From NCBI RefSeq assembly GCF_013409985.1, contig NZ_JACCBY010000009.1, positions 85,172-149,171 on the forward strand: a DNA stretch of 64,000 nt, read 5' to 3'. Position numbers and translations under genes: made by a program. The first letter of the stretch is position 1; every line of letters begins with the position of its first letter. Shown here in pieces: positions 15,692 to 25,118 of the stretch. Under the pieces are notes generated by a model. That model made no database searches. It saw nothing but the letters and a program-made list of their open reading frames with translations, and had not been told where the DNA came from. Source of the DNA: Sphingomonas melonis (GTDB taxonomy: Bacteria; Pseudomonadota; Alphaproteobacteria; Sphingomonadales; Sphingomonadaceae).

Positions 15692-15970
15692 TCAATGATC
15701 GGCTTCGAAGGTCACCGCATCGTCGGTGTTGTGCGGATCGAGATCCCATACCGCGGCGACCTCCTCCACCGCGCGTCGCGCGATCGCGTCGAGCTGCTCG
15801 GGACAGAAGGCCTGCACGTCCCAATTGTGCCCGGCGCTGCCGTCCCAGGGGTCGGCAAGCGTCGGCAGCATGAACTCGATCCGCGCGCCCTCGCTGTCGA
15901 GCGAGAGACGCAGCGCCGCCTGGTTGAGCTCGTCGCGCAACGCCGCCGCGCCCAGCAGCGGCCGGCTCAT
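15692..15970 (-). CDS. Small hypothetical protein, coupled to a minigene
   Basis: A 92-residue soluble protein with no recognised domain and a mixed acidic composition (MSRPLLGAAALRDELNQ start; one Cys; ends TDDAVTFEADH). Its ATG overlaps the stop codon of a 14-codon ORF as ATGA. It has no good Shine-Dalgarno of its own, so translation is probably coupled to that minigene. Function unknown. It lies between the dehydrogenase gene and the divergent TonB receptor. Confidence 0.6.
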   Translation of the reverse strand: MSRPLLGAAALRDELNQAALRLSLDSEGARIEFMLPTLADPWDGSAGHNWDVQAFCPEQLDAIARRAVEEVAAVWDLDPHNTDDAVTFEADH

Positions 15971-16011
15971 CGCAGTACCTGCGCGCGCGGCAGGGAATAA
16001 GCATCGGCCAT
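15967..16011 (-). CDS. 14-residue minigene (possible leader peptide)
   Basis: A complete ORF encoding MADAYSLPRAQVLR. It has a strong Shine-Dalgarno (AAGGAGA) correctly spaced before its ATG at 16011, and its TGA overlaps the ATG of the 92-residue protein. The strong initiation site on such a short frame suggests a translated leader or a small peptide in its own right. No homology could be assigned by eye. Confidence 0.5.
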   Translation of the reverse strand: MADAYSLPRAQVLR

Positions 16012-16215
16012 GATCGTCTCCTTCGACTCACCGGCAAGCGCGGCACGGACCCGATCGTTCCCGATCCGCATCGACCTTGCAATGCCCCTGTCACAAACCG
16101 GCACGCCGTGGTCACTCTCCGGCGAAGGGAGAGGTGCGGCGCCTGCCGCCGCGCATCGATATGGATCAGTAGGTTGATCATTCTCCTCGCCGCCGGAAAC
16201 CGCCATGAGGGCGCG

Positions 16216-18255
16216 ATGCGTCATCTGCTTCCCTGTGCCGTCCTGCTCGCCTCTGCCGGCGCGCTTCCCGCTGTCGCCCAGACCGATCCGGTCGATGCCC
16301 CCGATATCGTCGTCACCGGCCGCGGCCTGCCCGTGTCGCCGGGCGAGCGCGCGTTCGACATCGTCACGATCGACCGCGACCGGCTTCAGGCCAATGCCAG
16401 CGCGCGGCTGGAGAGCGTGCTCGCCGACGTCGCCGGGCTCCAGCAGTTCCGCCGCTCGGACAGCCGCACCGCCAATCCGACCAGCCAGGGCATCACGCTA
16501 CGCGGCATCGGCGGCAATGCGTCGAGCCGCGCGCTGCTGATCCTCGACGGCGTGCCGCAGGCCGATCCGTTCGGCGGCTGGGTCGCCTTCCCGGCCTACG
16601 CCACCGGCCGGCTGGGTCACGTGCGGGTGACGCGCGGCGGCGGCAGCGGCTATTTCGGTCCCGGCGCGCTCGCCGGCACCGTGCAGCTCGACAGCGCGAC
16701 GCCCGACCAGCTCGCCCCGCTCGATGCGAGCCTGTTCTACGGCAGTCGCGATTCGCTCGAAGCGCAGGGTTCGGCCGCGCTGGTTCGCGACGGCGGCTTC
16801 GCAACGCTGTCGGGCGCCTATGCGCGCGGCGACGGCTTCGTGCCCACCGTGGCGACGAGCCGCGGTCCGGTCGATCGCGCCGCCCCTTATGAACAGGCCT
16901 CGGGCGCGCTACGCACCGTCGTCACCCTCGCACCATCGACCGAGATACAGGCCAACCTCATCGCCTTCACCGATCGGCGCGAGCGCGGCACCGCCTTCAC
17001 CGCCAACCGCTCCGACGGTGCCGACGCGAGCCTGCGCCTCGTCGGCCGCGGCGCGTGGGGCTGGTCCGCGCTCGCCTATCTCCAGACGCGCGCCTTCGCG
17101 TCCGGCTTCGCCAGCATCAACGCCGCGCGCACCACCGTCAGCCAGTCGCTGGACCAATATAACACCCCCGCCACGGGCCTCGGCGCGCGGTTCGAGGTGC
17201 AGCCGCCGCTCGGCAGCGCGATCGACCTGCGGCTCGGGGCCGATATCCGCGACGTGTCGGGCAAGACGCAGGAGCTGTTCACCTTCGTCAACGCCAGCCC
17301 GACCCGGCGCCGCGTGGCGGGCGGTTCGACGCGCACGCAGGGCCTGTTCGCCGACGGCAGCGTCGCGTTCGGCGACCTGACGCTGACCGGCGCCGGGCGC
17401 ATCGACTGGTGGCGGATCGATGACGGCTATCTCAGCGAGCGCCCGCTTGCCGGGGGCGCGGCACTGACCGACTCGCGCTTCGCCGACCGCGACGGCAGCG
17501 AATTCACCGGCCGGCTCGGCGCCGCATGGCGGGCCGCCGATGCCGTCACGCTGCGCGCGGCGGGCTATCGCGGCTGGCGCCTGCCGACGCTCAACGAACT
17601 CTACCGCCCGTTCCGCGTCGGCAATGACGTCACCGCCGCCAACGCCGGTCTCGCCCCCGAGCGGCTGACCGGCATCGAGGGCGGCGTGACGCTGACGCCG
17701 TTCGCCGGTGCCAGCCTCGCCGCGACGCTGTTCCACAATCAGCTCGACGACGCGATCGCCAACGTCACCCTGTCGTCGACGCCGACCAGCGCCTCGCGCG
17801 TCCGCCGCAACCTCGATGCGATCCGCTCGACCGGTGTCGAGGTCGATGCGCGCTACGCGACCGGGCCGTTCACCGCGCTCGCCTCGTGGAGCCATGTCGA
17901 TGCGCGGGTGCGTGCCTCTGGCGCGGGCGCGGCGCTCGATGGCCTGCGGCCCGCGCAGACGCCGCGCGACGCGGTGTCGGCGACGCTCGGCTGGCGGCGG
18001 CAGCGTGCCGCGCTCTCGGCGACGCTGCGCCACGTTGCGCGCCAGTTCGACGACGACCAGAACAGCCGCAGCCTCGCCCCCGCGACGACGCTCGACGGCT
18101 ATGCCGCGCTGCCGGTGACGCGGGTGCTCACCCTCGAGGTGCGCGCCGAGAACGTCTTCGATGCGCGGGTCGAGGCGGGGATCAGCGGCGCCAACATCGT
18201 CGAACGCGCGACCCCGCGCACGCTGTGGATCGGGGTCCGCGCGCGGCTCGACTGA
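16216..18255 (+). CDS. TonB-dependent outer-membrane receptor
   Basis: A 679-residue receptor. It has a signal peptide ending around AVAQ (residue 22), a TonB-box-like 'PDIVVTGRG', a plug domain ('GITLRGIGGNASSRALLILDGVPQ') and a beta-barrel whose last strand ends 'LWIGVRARLD'. It imports a substrate across the outer membrane with TonB energy. There is no Fur- or cobalamin-type signal I can recognise upstream, so the ligand is open. The ATG at 16216 precedes the signal peptide; longer versions would bury it. Confidence 0.88.
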   Translation: MRHLLPCAVLLASAGALPAVAQTDPVDAPDIVVTGRGLPVSPGERAFDIVTIDRDRLQANASARLESVLADVAGLQQFRRSDSRTANPTSQGITLRGIGGNASSRALLILDGVPQADPFGGWVAFPAYATGRLGHVRVTRGGGSGYFGPGALAGTVQLDSATPDQLAPLDASLFYGSRDSLEAQGSAALVRDGGFATLSGAYARGDGFVPTVATSRGPVDRAAPYEQASGALRTVVTLAPSTEIQANLIAFTDRRERGTAFTANRSDGADASLRLVGRGAWGWSALAYLQTRAFASGFASINAARTTVSQSLDQYNTPATGLGARFEVQPPLGSAIDLRLGADIRDVSGKTQELFTFVNASPTRRRVAGGSTRTQGLFADGSVAFGDLTLTGAGRIDWWRIDDGYLSERPLAGGAALTDSRFADRDGSEFTGRLGAAWRAADAVTLRAAGYRGWRLPTLNELYRPFRVGNDVTAANAGLAPERLTGIEGGVTLTPFAGASLAATLFHNQLDDAIANVTLSSTPTSASRVRRNLDAIRSTGVEVDARYATGPFTALASWSHVDARVRASGAGAALDGLRPAQTPRDAVSATLGWRRQRAALSATLRHVARQFDDDQNSRSLAPATTLDGYAALPVTRVLTLEVRAENVFDARVEAGISGANIVERATPRTLWIGVRARLD

Positions 18256-18302
18256 GCCCGCGCGCCTCGACGCCGGGCGCCGGGGCGATTACACGCGCCC
18301 GG

Positions 18303-19325
18303 GTGACCGCTCCCCTTCGCCTCCGCCTCGACGCCGCCGCCCTCGCCGACAATTGGCGCACCCTCGACCGGATGAGCGGTACGGCGGCGTGCGGCGCAGC
18401 GATCAAGGCGAACGGCTATGGCCTTGGCGCGGCCGAGGCCGCAGGCCACCTCGCCGCCGCCGGGTGCCGCGACTTCTTCGTCGCGACCTGGGCGGAGGCG
18501 GAGCGGCTGGCCCCCCTCGGCCTGCCGCTGTCGGTGCTGCACGGCGTGCGCGCCGAGGACATGCCGCTGGCGCTGCAGGGTATCGCGCGACCCGTGCTGA
18601 GCACCGAGGCGCAGGTCGCCCGCTGGCGCGCGGCGGGTGGCGGCGCCTGCGACGTGATGGTCGATACCGGCATGAACCGGCTCGGCGTCGCGCCGGCGGC
18701 GGTGCGCGACGGCCTGCTCGATGGGCTGACGATCGAGACGCTGATCAGCCATCTCGCCTGCGCCGACGAGGACAGCGCGATGAACGCCCGTCAGCGTGAC
18801 GCCTTTGCCACGCTCGTCGGCACCACCGGCGCGCGGCGGATGAGCCTCGCCAATTCGGCCGGCATCGCGCTCGGCGCCGATTACGCCTTCGACCTGACCC
18901 GGCCCGGTATCGCGCTGTACGGCGGCGTCGTCCGGCCCGAATTCGTGGGGATCATCCGGCAGGTGGTGACGCCGGAGGCACAGGTGTTGCAACGCCGCAC
19001 CGTGCCCGCGGGAGAGACGGTTGGCTACAACGCCACCTGGACCGCGCGGCGGGCGACCGAGGTGGCGATCCTCAACCTCGGTTATGCCGACGGCTATGTC
19101 CGTGCCTTATCGGACCGCGGCAGCGCGAGCGGGGGCAGGCTGCCGGTGATCGGTCGCGTCTCGATGGATTTGATGGCGCTCGACGTCACCGCGACGCCGG
19201 AGGTCGCGGAGGGCGACTGGATCACGCTCGACTTCGCGCTGCCCGACGCGGCGGCTTGGAGCGGCATGTCGCAATACGAGCTGCTGACGCTGCTTGGACA
19301 GCGCTATGCGCGGCGGTGGGGGTGA
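18303..19325 (+). CDS. alr: Alanine racemase
   Basis: A 340-residue PLP enzyme that makes D-alanine for peptidoglycan. Lys35 (AIKANGYGLGA) carries the cofactor and Tyr242 (AGETVGYNATW) is the second catalytic base; 'DTGMNRLG' and 'GRVSMDLMALDV' are also present. The start is taken as GTG at 18303, because this places the lysine at its usual distance from the N-terminus. The frame is open far upstream into the receptor gene. It ends exactly where the convergent 2OG-oxygenase gene ends. Confidence 0.92.
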   Translation: MTAPLRLRLDAAALADNWRTLDRMSGTAACGAAIKANGYGLGAAEAAGHLAAAGCRDFFVATWAEAERLAPLGLPLSVLHGVRAEDMPLALQGIARPVLSTEAQVARWRAAGGGACDVMVDTGMNRLGVAPAAVRDGLLDGLTIETLISHLACADEDSAMNARQRDAFATLVGTTGARRMSLANSAGIALGADYAFDLTRPGIALYGGVVRPEFVGIIRQVVTPEAQVLQRRTVPAGETVGYNATWTARRATEVAILNLGYADGYVRALSDRGSASGGRLPVIGRVSMDLMALDVTATPEVAEGDWITLDFALPDAAAWSGMSQYELLTLLGQRYARRWG

Positions 19326-20300
19326 TCAGGCCGCTTCGGGGCCCGTCCATACGTCGAACGGCCGCGCCCGAATCCACCGCGTCGCCAGCCATTTGACGCC
19401 GCTGCGCACCGGCTCGCCGGCGTGGCGGGAAAGCGGATCGATCGTGCCATCCTGCCGCACGTTATCGAAGATAACCGCATCCCCCGTCCGCGGCGTGATA
19501 CGAACATCGCCGGCAGCAAAATATGTCGCGCCGCCGGTAAAGCCGTCGTTGAGATAGATGAGCACGGTCTTGATCCGCTGGTTGCGAACGCCTTCGATCG
19601 AATCCAAATGTGGGCGGAACTCCTGCCCCGGGCGATAGCGTAGCACCGCAAGCGCCTCGCCCTGTGCGACATCAGTACCGGTAACGGCGGCGATACGCTG
19701 GTTAAGTGCCCGGATGACGGGACTTTCTCGTGTCGGGCCGATGACCGCTCCGTCAGACGTGCGGACGGAGTTGGCGACGTTCGCACCGGTACGTGGATCG
19801 ACGACAACGGCGGGGAGCAGCAGATCAGCGGCTGCCTGTGCAACGTGGAGGCATTCCGCTGGTGAGAGCAGGCGGCTGACGTGTCGTATATTCGGCTGGG
19901 TCGCGAGGGTCCTTGTCGCCAGGGCCTCCGCGGGGGTGCCGTCTGCGTGCAATGTCATCGCCGCGAGGAGGTTGATCTGTTCGACCGCCGCCGGATGCGC
20001 GGTTCGGGAAAGCAATTGGATCGCCGACGTCCAATCGGCGGTCGCCCCACTGCCATTGGCAGCGAGTGCCGCTTCCATCAGTGCAGCTTCTTGATGACCG
20101 ATCGCTGCAGCCGACCGAAGCGACCGCCTTGCACCGGTGAGGTCACGGGCGATCGGCTGACCGGCGAGCTTCCAGACAGCCTCACGGAAAAGTGCGTCCG
20201 CGTCGCCTCCGGCGGCGGCCGCCGTGACCAGGTCGATTGCCTGCCGGGTTTGACCTTGCGCCAGCAACTGATCGGCCCGCGCCACGGTGCCTTCGGCCAT
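19326..20300 (-). CDS. 2-oxoglutarate/Fe(II) oxygenase with N-terminal helical repeats (prolyl 4-hydroxylase-like)
   Basis: A 324-residue protein. Residues 1-125 are alpha-helical Sel1/TPR-like repeats. Residues 135-320 form a prolyl-4-hydroxylase-type oxygenase with the iron ligands His231-x-Asp233 (FRPHLDS) and His293, and basic Lys303 for 2-oxoglutarate. GGGAGGA precedes the ATG at 20300. It lies downstream of a TonB receptor on the same strand, with a strong terminator between them, a pairing reminiscent of caulobacter and sphingomonad TonB loci. The target is unknown. Base composition is visibly less GC-rich than the alr gene beside it. Confidence 0.82.
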   Translation of the reverse strand: MAEGTVARADQLLAQGQTRQAIDLVTAAAAGGDADALFREAVWKLAGQPIARDLTGARRSLRSAAAIGHQEAALMEAALAANGSGATADWTSAIQLLSRTAHPAAVEQINLLAAMTLHADGTPAEALATRTLATQPNIRHVSRLLSPAECLHVAQAAADLLLPAVVVDPRTGANVANSVRTSDGAVIGPTRESPVIRALNQRIAAVTGTDVAQGEALAVLRYRPGQEFRPHLDSIEGVRNQRIKTVLIYLNDGFTGGATYFAAGDVRITPRTGDAVIFDNVRQDGTIDPLSRHAGEPVRSGVKWLATRWIRARPFDVWTGPEAA

Positions 20301-20312
20301 GATCGTCCTCCC

Positions 20313-20343
20313 AAAAAAAGGGCCGGTGGCGAACCACCGGCCC
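20313..20343 (-). terminator. Strong intrinsic terminator after the large TonB receptor
   Basis: On the minus strand, GGGCCGGTGG-TTCG-CCACCGGCCC followed by seven T. This textbook terminator sits between the receptor stop (20364) and the oxygenase start (20300). It would make the oxygenase a read-through product unless it has its own promoter. Confidence 0.92.
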
Positions 20344-20363
20344 ATCAGGCAGGTAAGGGGTGT

Positions 20364-23300
20364 TTAGAAGCGGGCGCGGACGCCCGCATAGATGTTGCGG
20401 CCCCGGATATCATAGATCGAGCTGCCCGCACCGGTGCCCGACGAACCGAGCGGCGGAATTTTGTTGAAGACGTTGTCGACGCCGCCATAGAATTGGAAGT
20501 TCTTACCGAAGTTTCCAAGGTCATTCAGGTTCCAAGTGAATCGCAGGTCGTGATAAAAGACGCGCGGATACTTGCGGATGTCAGCATAATCCAGGTTGTT
20601 TGGTGGGCATCCGGCCGCCGTGCAGGCCGACGGCAGTTCGTTGAAGTCCTCATAGAAATTGACAAACATCGGGCCGATGTACCGGAGGCGGTAGCCTAAA
20701 GTAAACGATCCGACGCTCAAGTCATTGTCGAGTCGGAATTCGTCCTGCGCATCACCTAATTCACTCAGCAGGCGGTTCTCGAAGTTGGGTAGCGTCGGAT
20801 TCTCGAAATTGCTCGACTTGAGGAGGTGAGTGTAGATCAGGTTGGTGTTGAAGCGGACTTCGCTGCTAAATTCCTTCCGATAGGCGGCCTGGACGTCGAT
20901 GCCACGGCGCACTCGCTTGGCGAAATTGACGCCTGCCGACACCAGCGAGTTGCCGAGGATCTGACCGGGCTGCTCGCCCAGCGAGCCGGCACCGGAACCA
21001 CGATAGCGGGTGAACAAAGAGCAGAAGATGTTGTTGAGGTTGGGCTGATCGTAGCAGTTGTTCGCAATCTGCTGTGCAGTAAGCGAAACGATTACGTTGT
21101 TCACCTTGATGTCGAAATAATCGACGGTCAGCGAGAAGCCCGGCACAGCTTGGGGCTGGACGATCGCGCCGAGTGTCAGCGACTTCGAGGTTTCCGGCTG
21201 GAGGTTGGGATTGCTGCCGCTGATGATCGGCAGCGAATAGCTGACGTTCGGCAAGCCGGCGAGCAAGGTCGCACCCAAATCGGCAAGGCAGTTCCCGGCA
21301 CGGTTGGGGTTGTTTGCGATGTTCCCCGAGGCGCACGGGTCGAGGAAACCCGGAGCGAAGTTGGGGACTGCCGGGAAGCCGGTCTCAGACACGTTGGGTG
21401 CGCGGACCGATTTGCCGTAATTTGCGCGGAACCGAATGTCGCGGATCGGTGCCCACTCACCGCCGAAGTTGTACGTCCAGACTGTGCCAACCGCGCCGGT
21501 GTAGTCGGACACGCGTCCCGCACCGTTGATGGTTAGTTCATGGAAGAAGGGCGTATCCTTGAGCAGCGGGATGCGCACCTCGCCGAAGGCTTCCTTGACC
21601 TCGAACTTGGGCGGATCGAATTCACCGATGATGACGGCGTTCGTCGCGCCGCTCTCGATAAACGGATCGTTCTGGTAGCGGGCACGCTCGCGCCGGTATT
21701 CACCGCCCAGCGAGAAGCCGATCGGGCCGCCGGGCAGCGAGAACAGCTGACTGAGATCGCCACCGATATAGCCCTGCACGTCGAACTGCGACAGGCTCGC
21801 CCGGTTGCGCGCGTTATAACGGAAGTAGTTGGCTGCGCTGCTGTTATCAGCTCCGCCAAACGGATTGTAGGGTACGCAGGCCGCGATGTCGTTCGCAAGC
21901 CGCGCGTCACTGCCCGCGAATGCGACCCGTGCCGCGGGATCGAATTGCGCCCGGCATTGTATTTGGCCCGTGGTTGGATTGCGTCCGGCATCGAGCGACA
22001 ACAGGAAACGCTGACGATCGAGATAGCCGAAAGTCACCGTATCTTCGGTGAATTTGCCATAGTTGACCGAGACTTCGTAGTTCCAGACGCTGGCGAAATC
22101 GCCGCGAACACCGCCAACGATACGATAGGTATCACGACGGAATTGCTCGTCGCGAATGCCCGAATCAGCAAGGACGCGGGAATCGACGAAGCGGTACGTA
22201 CCCGCTGCAATCGCGGCGCGATCGTCTGCATTCAACGGACCGCCAATGCCTTGGCCCTGCCGTGCTGTCCGGTTGAAGCTGCTCGTAACACCGGTGACGC
22301 TGCAGGGGGCGGTCAGACTGGGGTTGCAGCCCGAGGCAAGGATCGCATTGGCGATCGTCGTGCGATCCGCGGGATTAAGGAACGGGTTGTCGAGCCTGAT
22401 GCGCTCACGCAGATCGAGCTGGCTGAAGGTGCCTTGGATGAAGGACGGCCCTGCATTGGAGCCCAGGCTGTCGACCCTGTTCCATTTGGCCTCGACAAAC
22501 GGTTCAAAGGCGGGGCTGACGGTGAAGTGCGCGAGCAGGTTGAAGTTGAGACGCTGCTGATAAGGCAGCACCGACAGCAACTCTCCTTCACGGCCGGTTT
22601 GACCGTTGCCACCCAGAATGCCGCCGATGATACCCTGGCCGTAGCGGGTGCCGGTCTGCGGCGTGAGGCGACCATCGGGTGTGAAGATGTAGGTGCAGTT
22701 GTACGGCGTCCCGACCGTCGAACCCGAGCCTATGCCTGGTGCGCCGTTGGTGGTGCCGATACCCGTGCCGCACTGCGCGTTAGCGCCGGGCTGGGTGATC
22801 GGGACGAGGCCGAAGCGGTTGATCGCAGCGCTGCGCATATCGCGCAAGAAGGTACGATCGGGAAAGCCGTCGCTGCCGTTCGGCAGGGACGGGTCAACGT
22901 CGACGAGACCCAGGCCATCGACCCGTCGAAACCAAGGGATGTCCGACCCGAACACGCGCTGCTGATGAGAATATTCGCCGTGCAGGGTGATGTTGGCCCG
23001 GCCATCGGCGAACGTCTTGCCTGCCATCGCGGAGACATATTGATTGCCGCCGAAGCCCTTCTCGGAAACGCCAGCCTGGCCGCGAAGCTGAATGCCATCG
23101 TATTCGCGGCGGAGAACGAAGTTGACGACGCCCGCGATCGCGTCCGAGCCGTAGATCGACGACTGAGCGCCCGTGACGATGTCGATACGCTCGATCAGGT
23201 CGTTCGGGATGGTGTTGACGTCCGGCGAGACGGCATTGTTCAGAATATCGGCGGCAACGTGGCGCCGTCCATTGACCAGCACCAGCGTTCGCGACGTTCC

Positions 23301-23747
23301 AAGGCCGCGTAGATCCAGCAAGTTAAGACCCGCGATGCCGATACCCGACCCAGGGTTCTGCTGGGAGAACGTGCTACGCAGCTGCGGCAGGTTGTTGAGC
23401 AGGTCACCAACGTTGGTGTTACCCTGCTGGAACACCGCGTCGCCCGCGATGGACGTCACCGGAACGGCGGAATCAAGGTTGGGCCGGCGGATGCGCGACC
23501 CGGTTACAAGAATTTCTTCCGGGTTGGCGTCTTTCGGATCGACGGCATCGCTGGCCTGCGCGATCTCGGCAGGCGTTCCGACCGATGGCGTTACCGCTCC
23601 GGCTACTCCGCCCGCTGGGGTGCAATTCTCCGTGGTCTGGTTTGTGCACGTTGGCAGCGTACCTTGATCCGTAGTCTGCGCGAACGCGTTCGTCGCGAGC
23701 AGCATACCGCCCGCGAGCGCACTCGCGGAGAGCAACCAGTTCTTCAT
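20364..23747 (-). CDS. Large TonB-dependent receptor (1127 aa)
   Basis: A large receptor with a signal peptide (MKNWLLSASALAGGMLLATN, cleaved after AFA), a low-complexity spacer with two cysteines, a TonB box in 'EEILVTGSRIRR', a plug domain with 'TLVLVNGRRHVAADILNN' and 'SSIYGSDAIAGVVNFVLRR', and a long barrel ending 'NIYAGVRARF'. This is the class common in sphingomonads and xanthomonads for oligosaccharide or peptide uptake. Codon use is less GC-biased than in neighbours. A hairpin in the 5' leader covers the ribosome-binding site. The downstream gene is a 2OG oxygenase. Confidence 0.9.
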   Translation of the reverse strand: MKNWLLSASALAGGMLLATNAFAQTTDQGTLPTCTNQTTENCTPAGGVAGAVTPSVGTPAEIAQASDAVDPKDANPEEILVTGSRIRRPNLDSAVPVTSIAGDAVFQQGNTNVGDLLNNLPQLRSTFSQQNPGSGIGIAGLNLLDLRGLGTSRTLVLVNGRRHVAADILNNAVSPDVNTIPNDLIERIDIVTGAQSSIYGSDAIAGVVNFVLRREYDGIQLRGQAGVSEKGFGGNQYVSAMAGKTFADGRANITLHGEYSHQQRVFGSDIPWFRRVDGLGLVDVDPSLPNGSDGFPDRTFLRDMRSAAINRFGLVPITQPGANAQCGTGIGTTNGAPGIGSGSTVGTPYNCTYIFTPDGRLTPQTGTRYGQGIIGGILGGNGQTGREGELLSVLPYQQRLNFNLLAHFTVSPAFEPFVEAKWNRVDSLGSNAGPSFIQGTFSQLDLRERIRLDNPFLNPADRTTIANAILASGCNPSLTAPCSVTGVTSSFNRTARQGQGIGGPLNADDRAAIAAGTYRFVDSRVLADSGIRDEQFRRDTYRIVGGVRGDFASVWNYEVSVNYGKFTEDTVTFGYLDRQRFLLSLDAGRNPTTGQIQCRAQFDPAARVAFAGSDARLANDIAACVPYNPFGGADNSSAANYFRYNARNRASLSQFDVQGYIGGDLSQLFSLPGGPIGFSLGGEYRRERARYQNDPFIESGATNAVIIGEFDPPKFEVKEAFGEVRIPLLKDTPFFHELTINGAGRVSDYTGAVGTVWTYNFGGEWAPIRDIRFRANYGKSVRAPNVSETGFPAVPNFAPGFLDPCASGNIANNPNRAGNCLADLGATLLAGLPNVSYSLPIISGSNPNLQPETSKSLTLGAIVQPQAVPGFSLTVDYFDIKVNNVIVSLTAQQIANNCYDQPNLNNIFCSLFTRYRGSGAGSLGEQPGQILGNSLVSAGVNFAKRVRRGIDVQAAYRKEFSSEVRFNTNLIYTHLLKSSNFENPTLPNFENRLLSELGDAQDEFRLDNDLSVGSFTLGYRLRYIGPMFVNFYEDFNELPSACTAAGCPPNNLDYADIRKYPRVFYHDLRFTWNLNDLGNFGKNFQFYGGVDNVFNKIPPLGSSGTGAGSSIYDIRGRNIYAGVRARF

Positions 23748-23751
23748 GTGT

Positions 23752-23787
23752 GTCCCCTGTTTAGGCTTTTGCCTTTTTCCAGGGGAC
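23752..23787 (-). promoter_or_regulatory. 5'-leader hairpin that covers the receptor's Shine-Dalgarno
   Basis: On the minus strand GTCCCCTG and CAGGGGAC form a perfect 8-bp stem, with an inner AGGC-AAAA-GCCT stem-loop. The right arm contains the GGGGA ribosome-binding site, 5 nt before the ATG at 23747. Folding would therefore hide the start site. This may be a translational switch or a target for an sRNA or RNA-binding protein. Confidence 0.6.
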
Positions 23788-23932
23788 TATGGTGTCTTAA
23801 TCGAGGCGCCCCGAACAAGGGGTTTCGCCATCTAATATCTGGAATCGCTCAAATTTTGCCCGCGGTGTCGCCTAAATGACACGAAAATGACGGCTTATGT
23901 TTCGTGATGTTGCGTTATCCCAACCGTCCGCA

Positions 23933-25105
<1,173 letters not shown>

Positions 25106-25118
25106 GATGGTCCTGCTC

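Noticed and set aside
16012..16215. Possible cobalamin or other riboswitch upstream of the TonB receptor
   Set aside because: Only about 200 bp, and no conserved B12-box or recognisable riboswitch core could be found by eye.
21540..23312. A 590-codon plus-strand frame opposite the large TonB receptor
   Set aside because: Shadow frame; the receptor on the minus strand has a signal peptide, TonB box and proper C-terminus.
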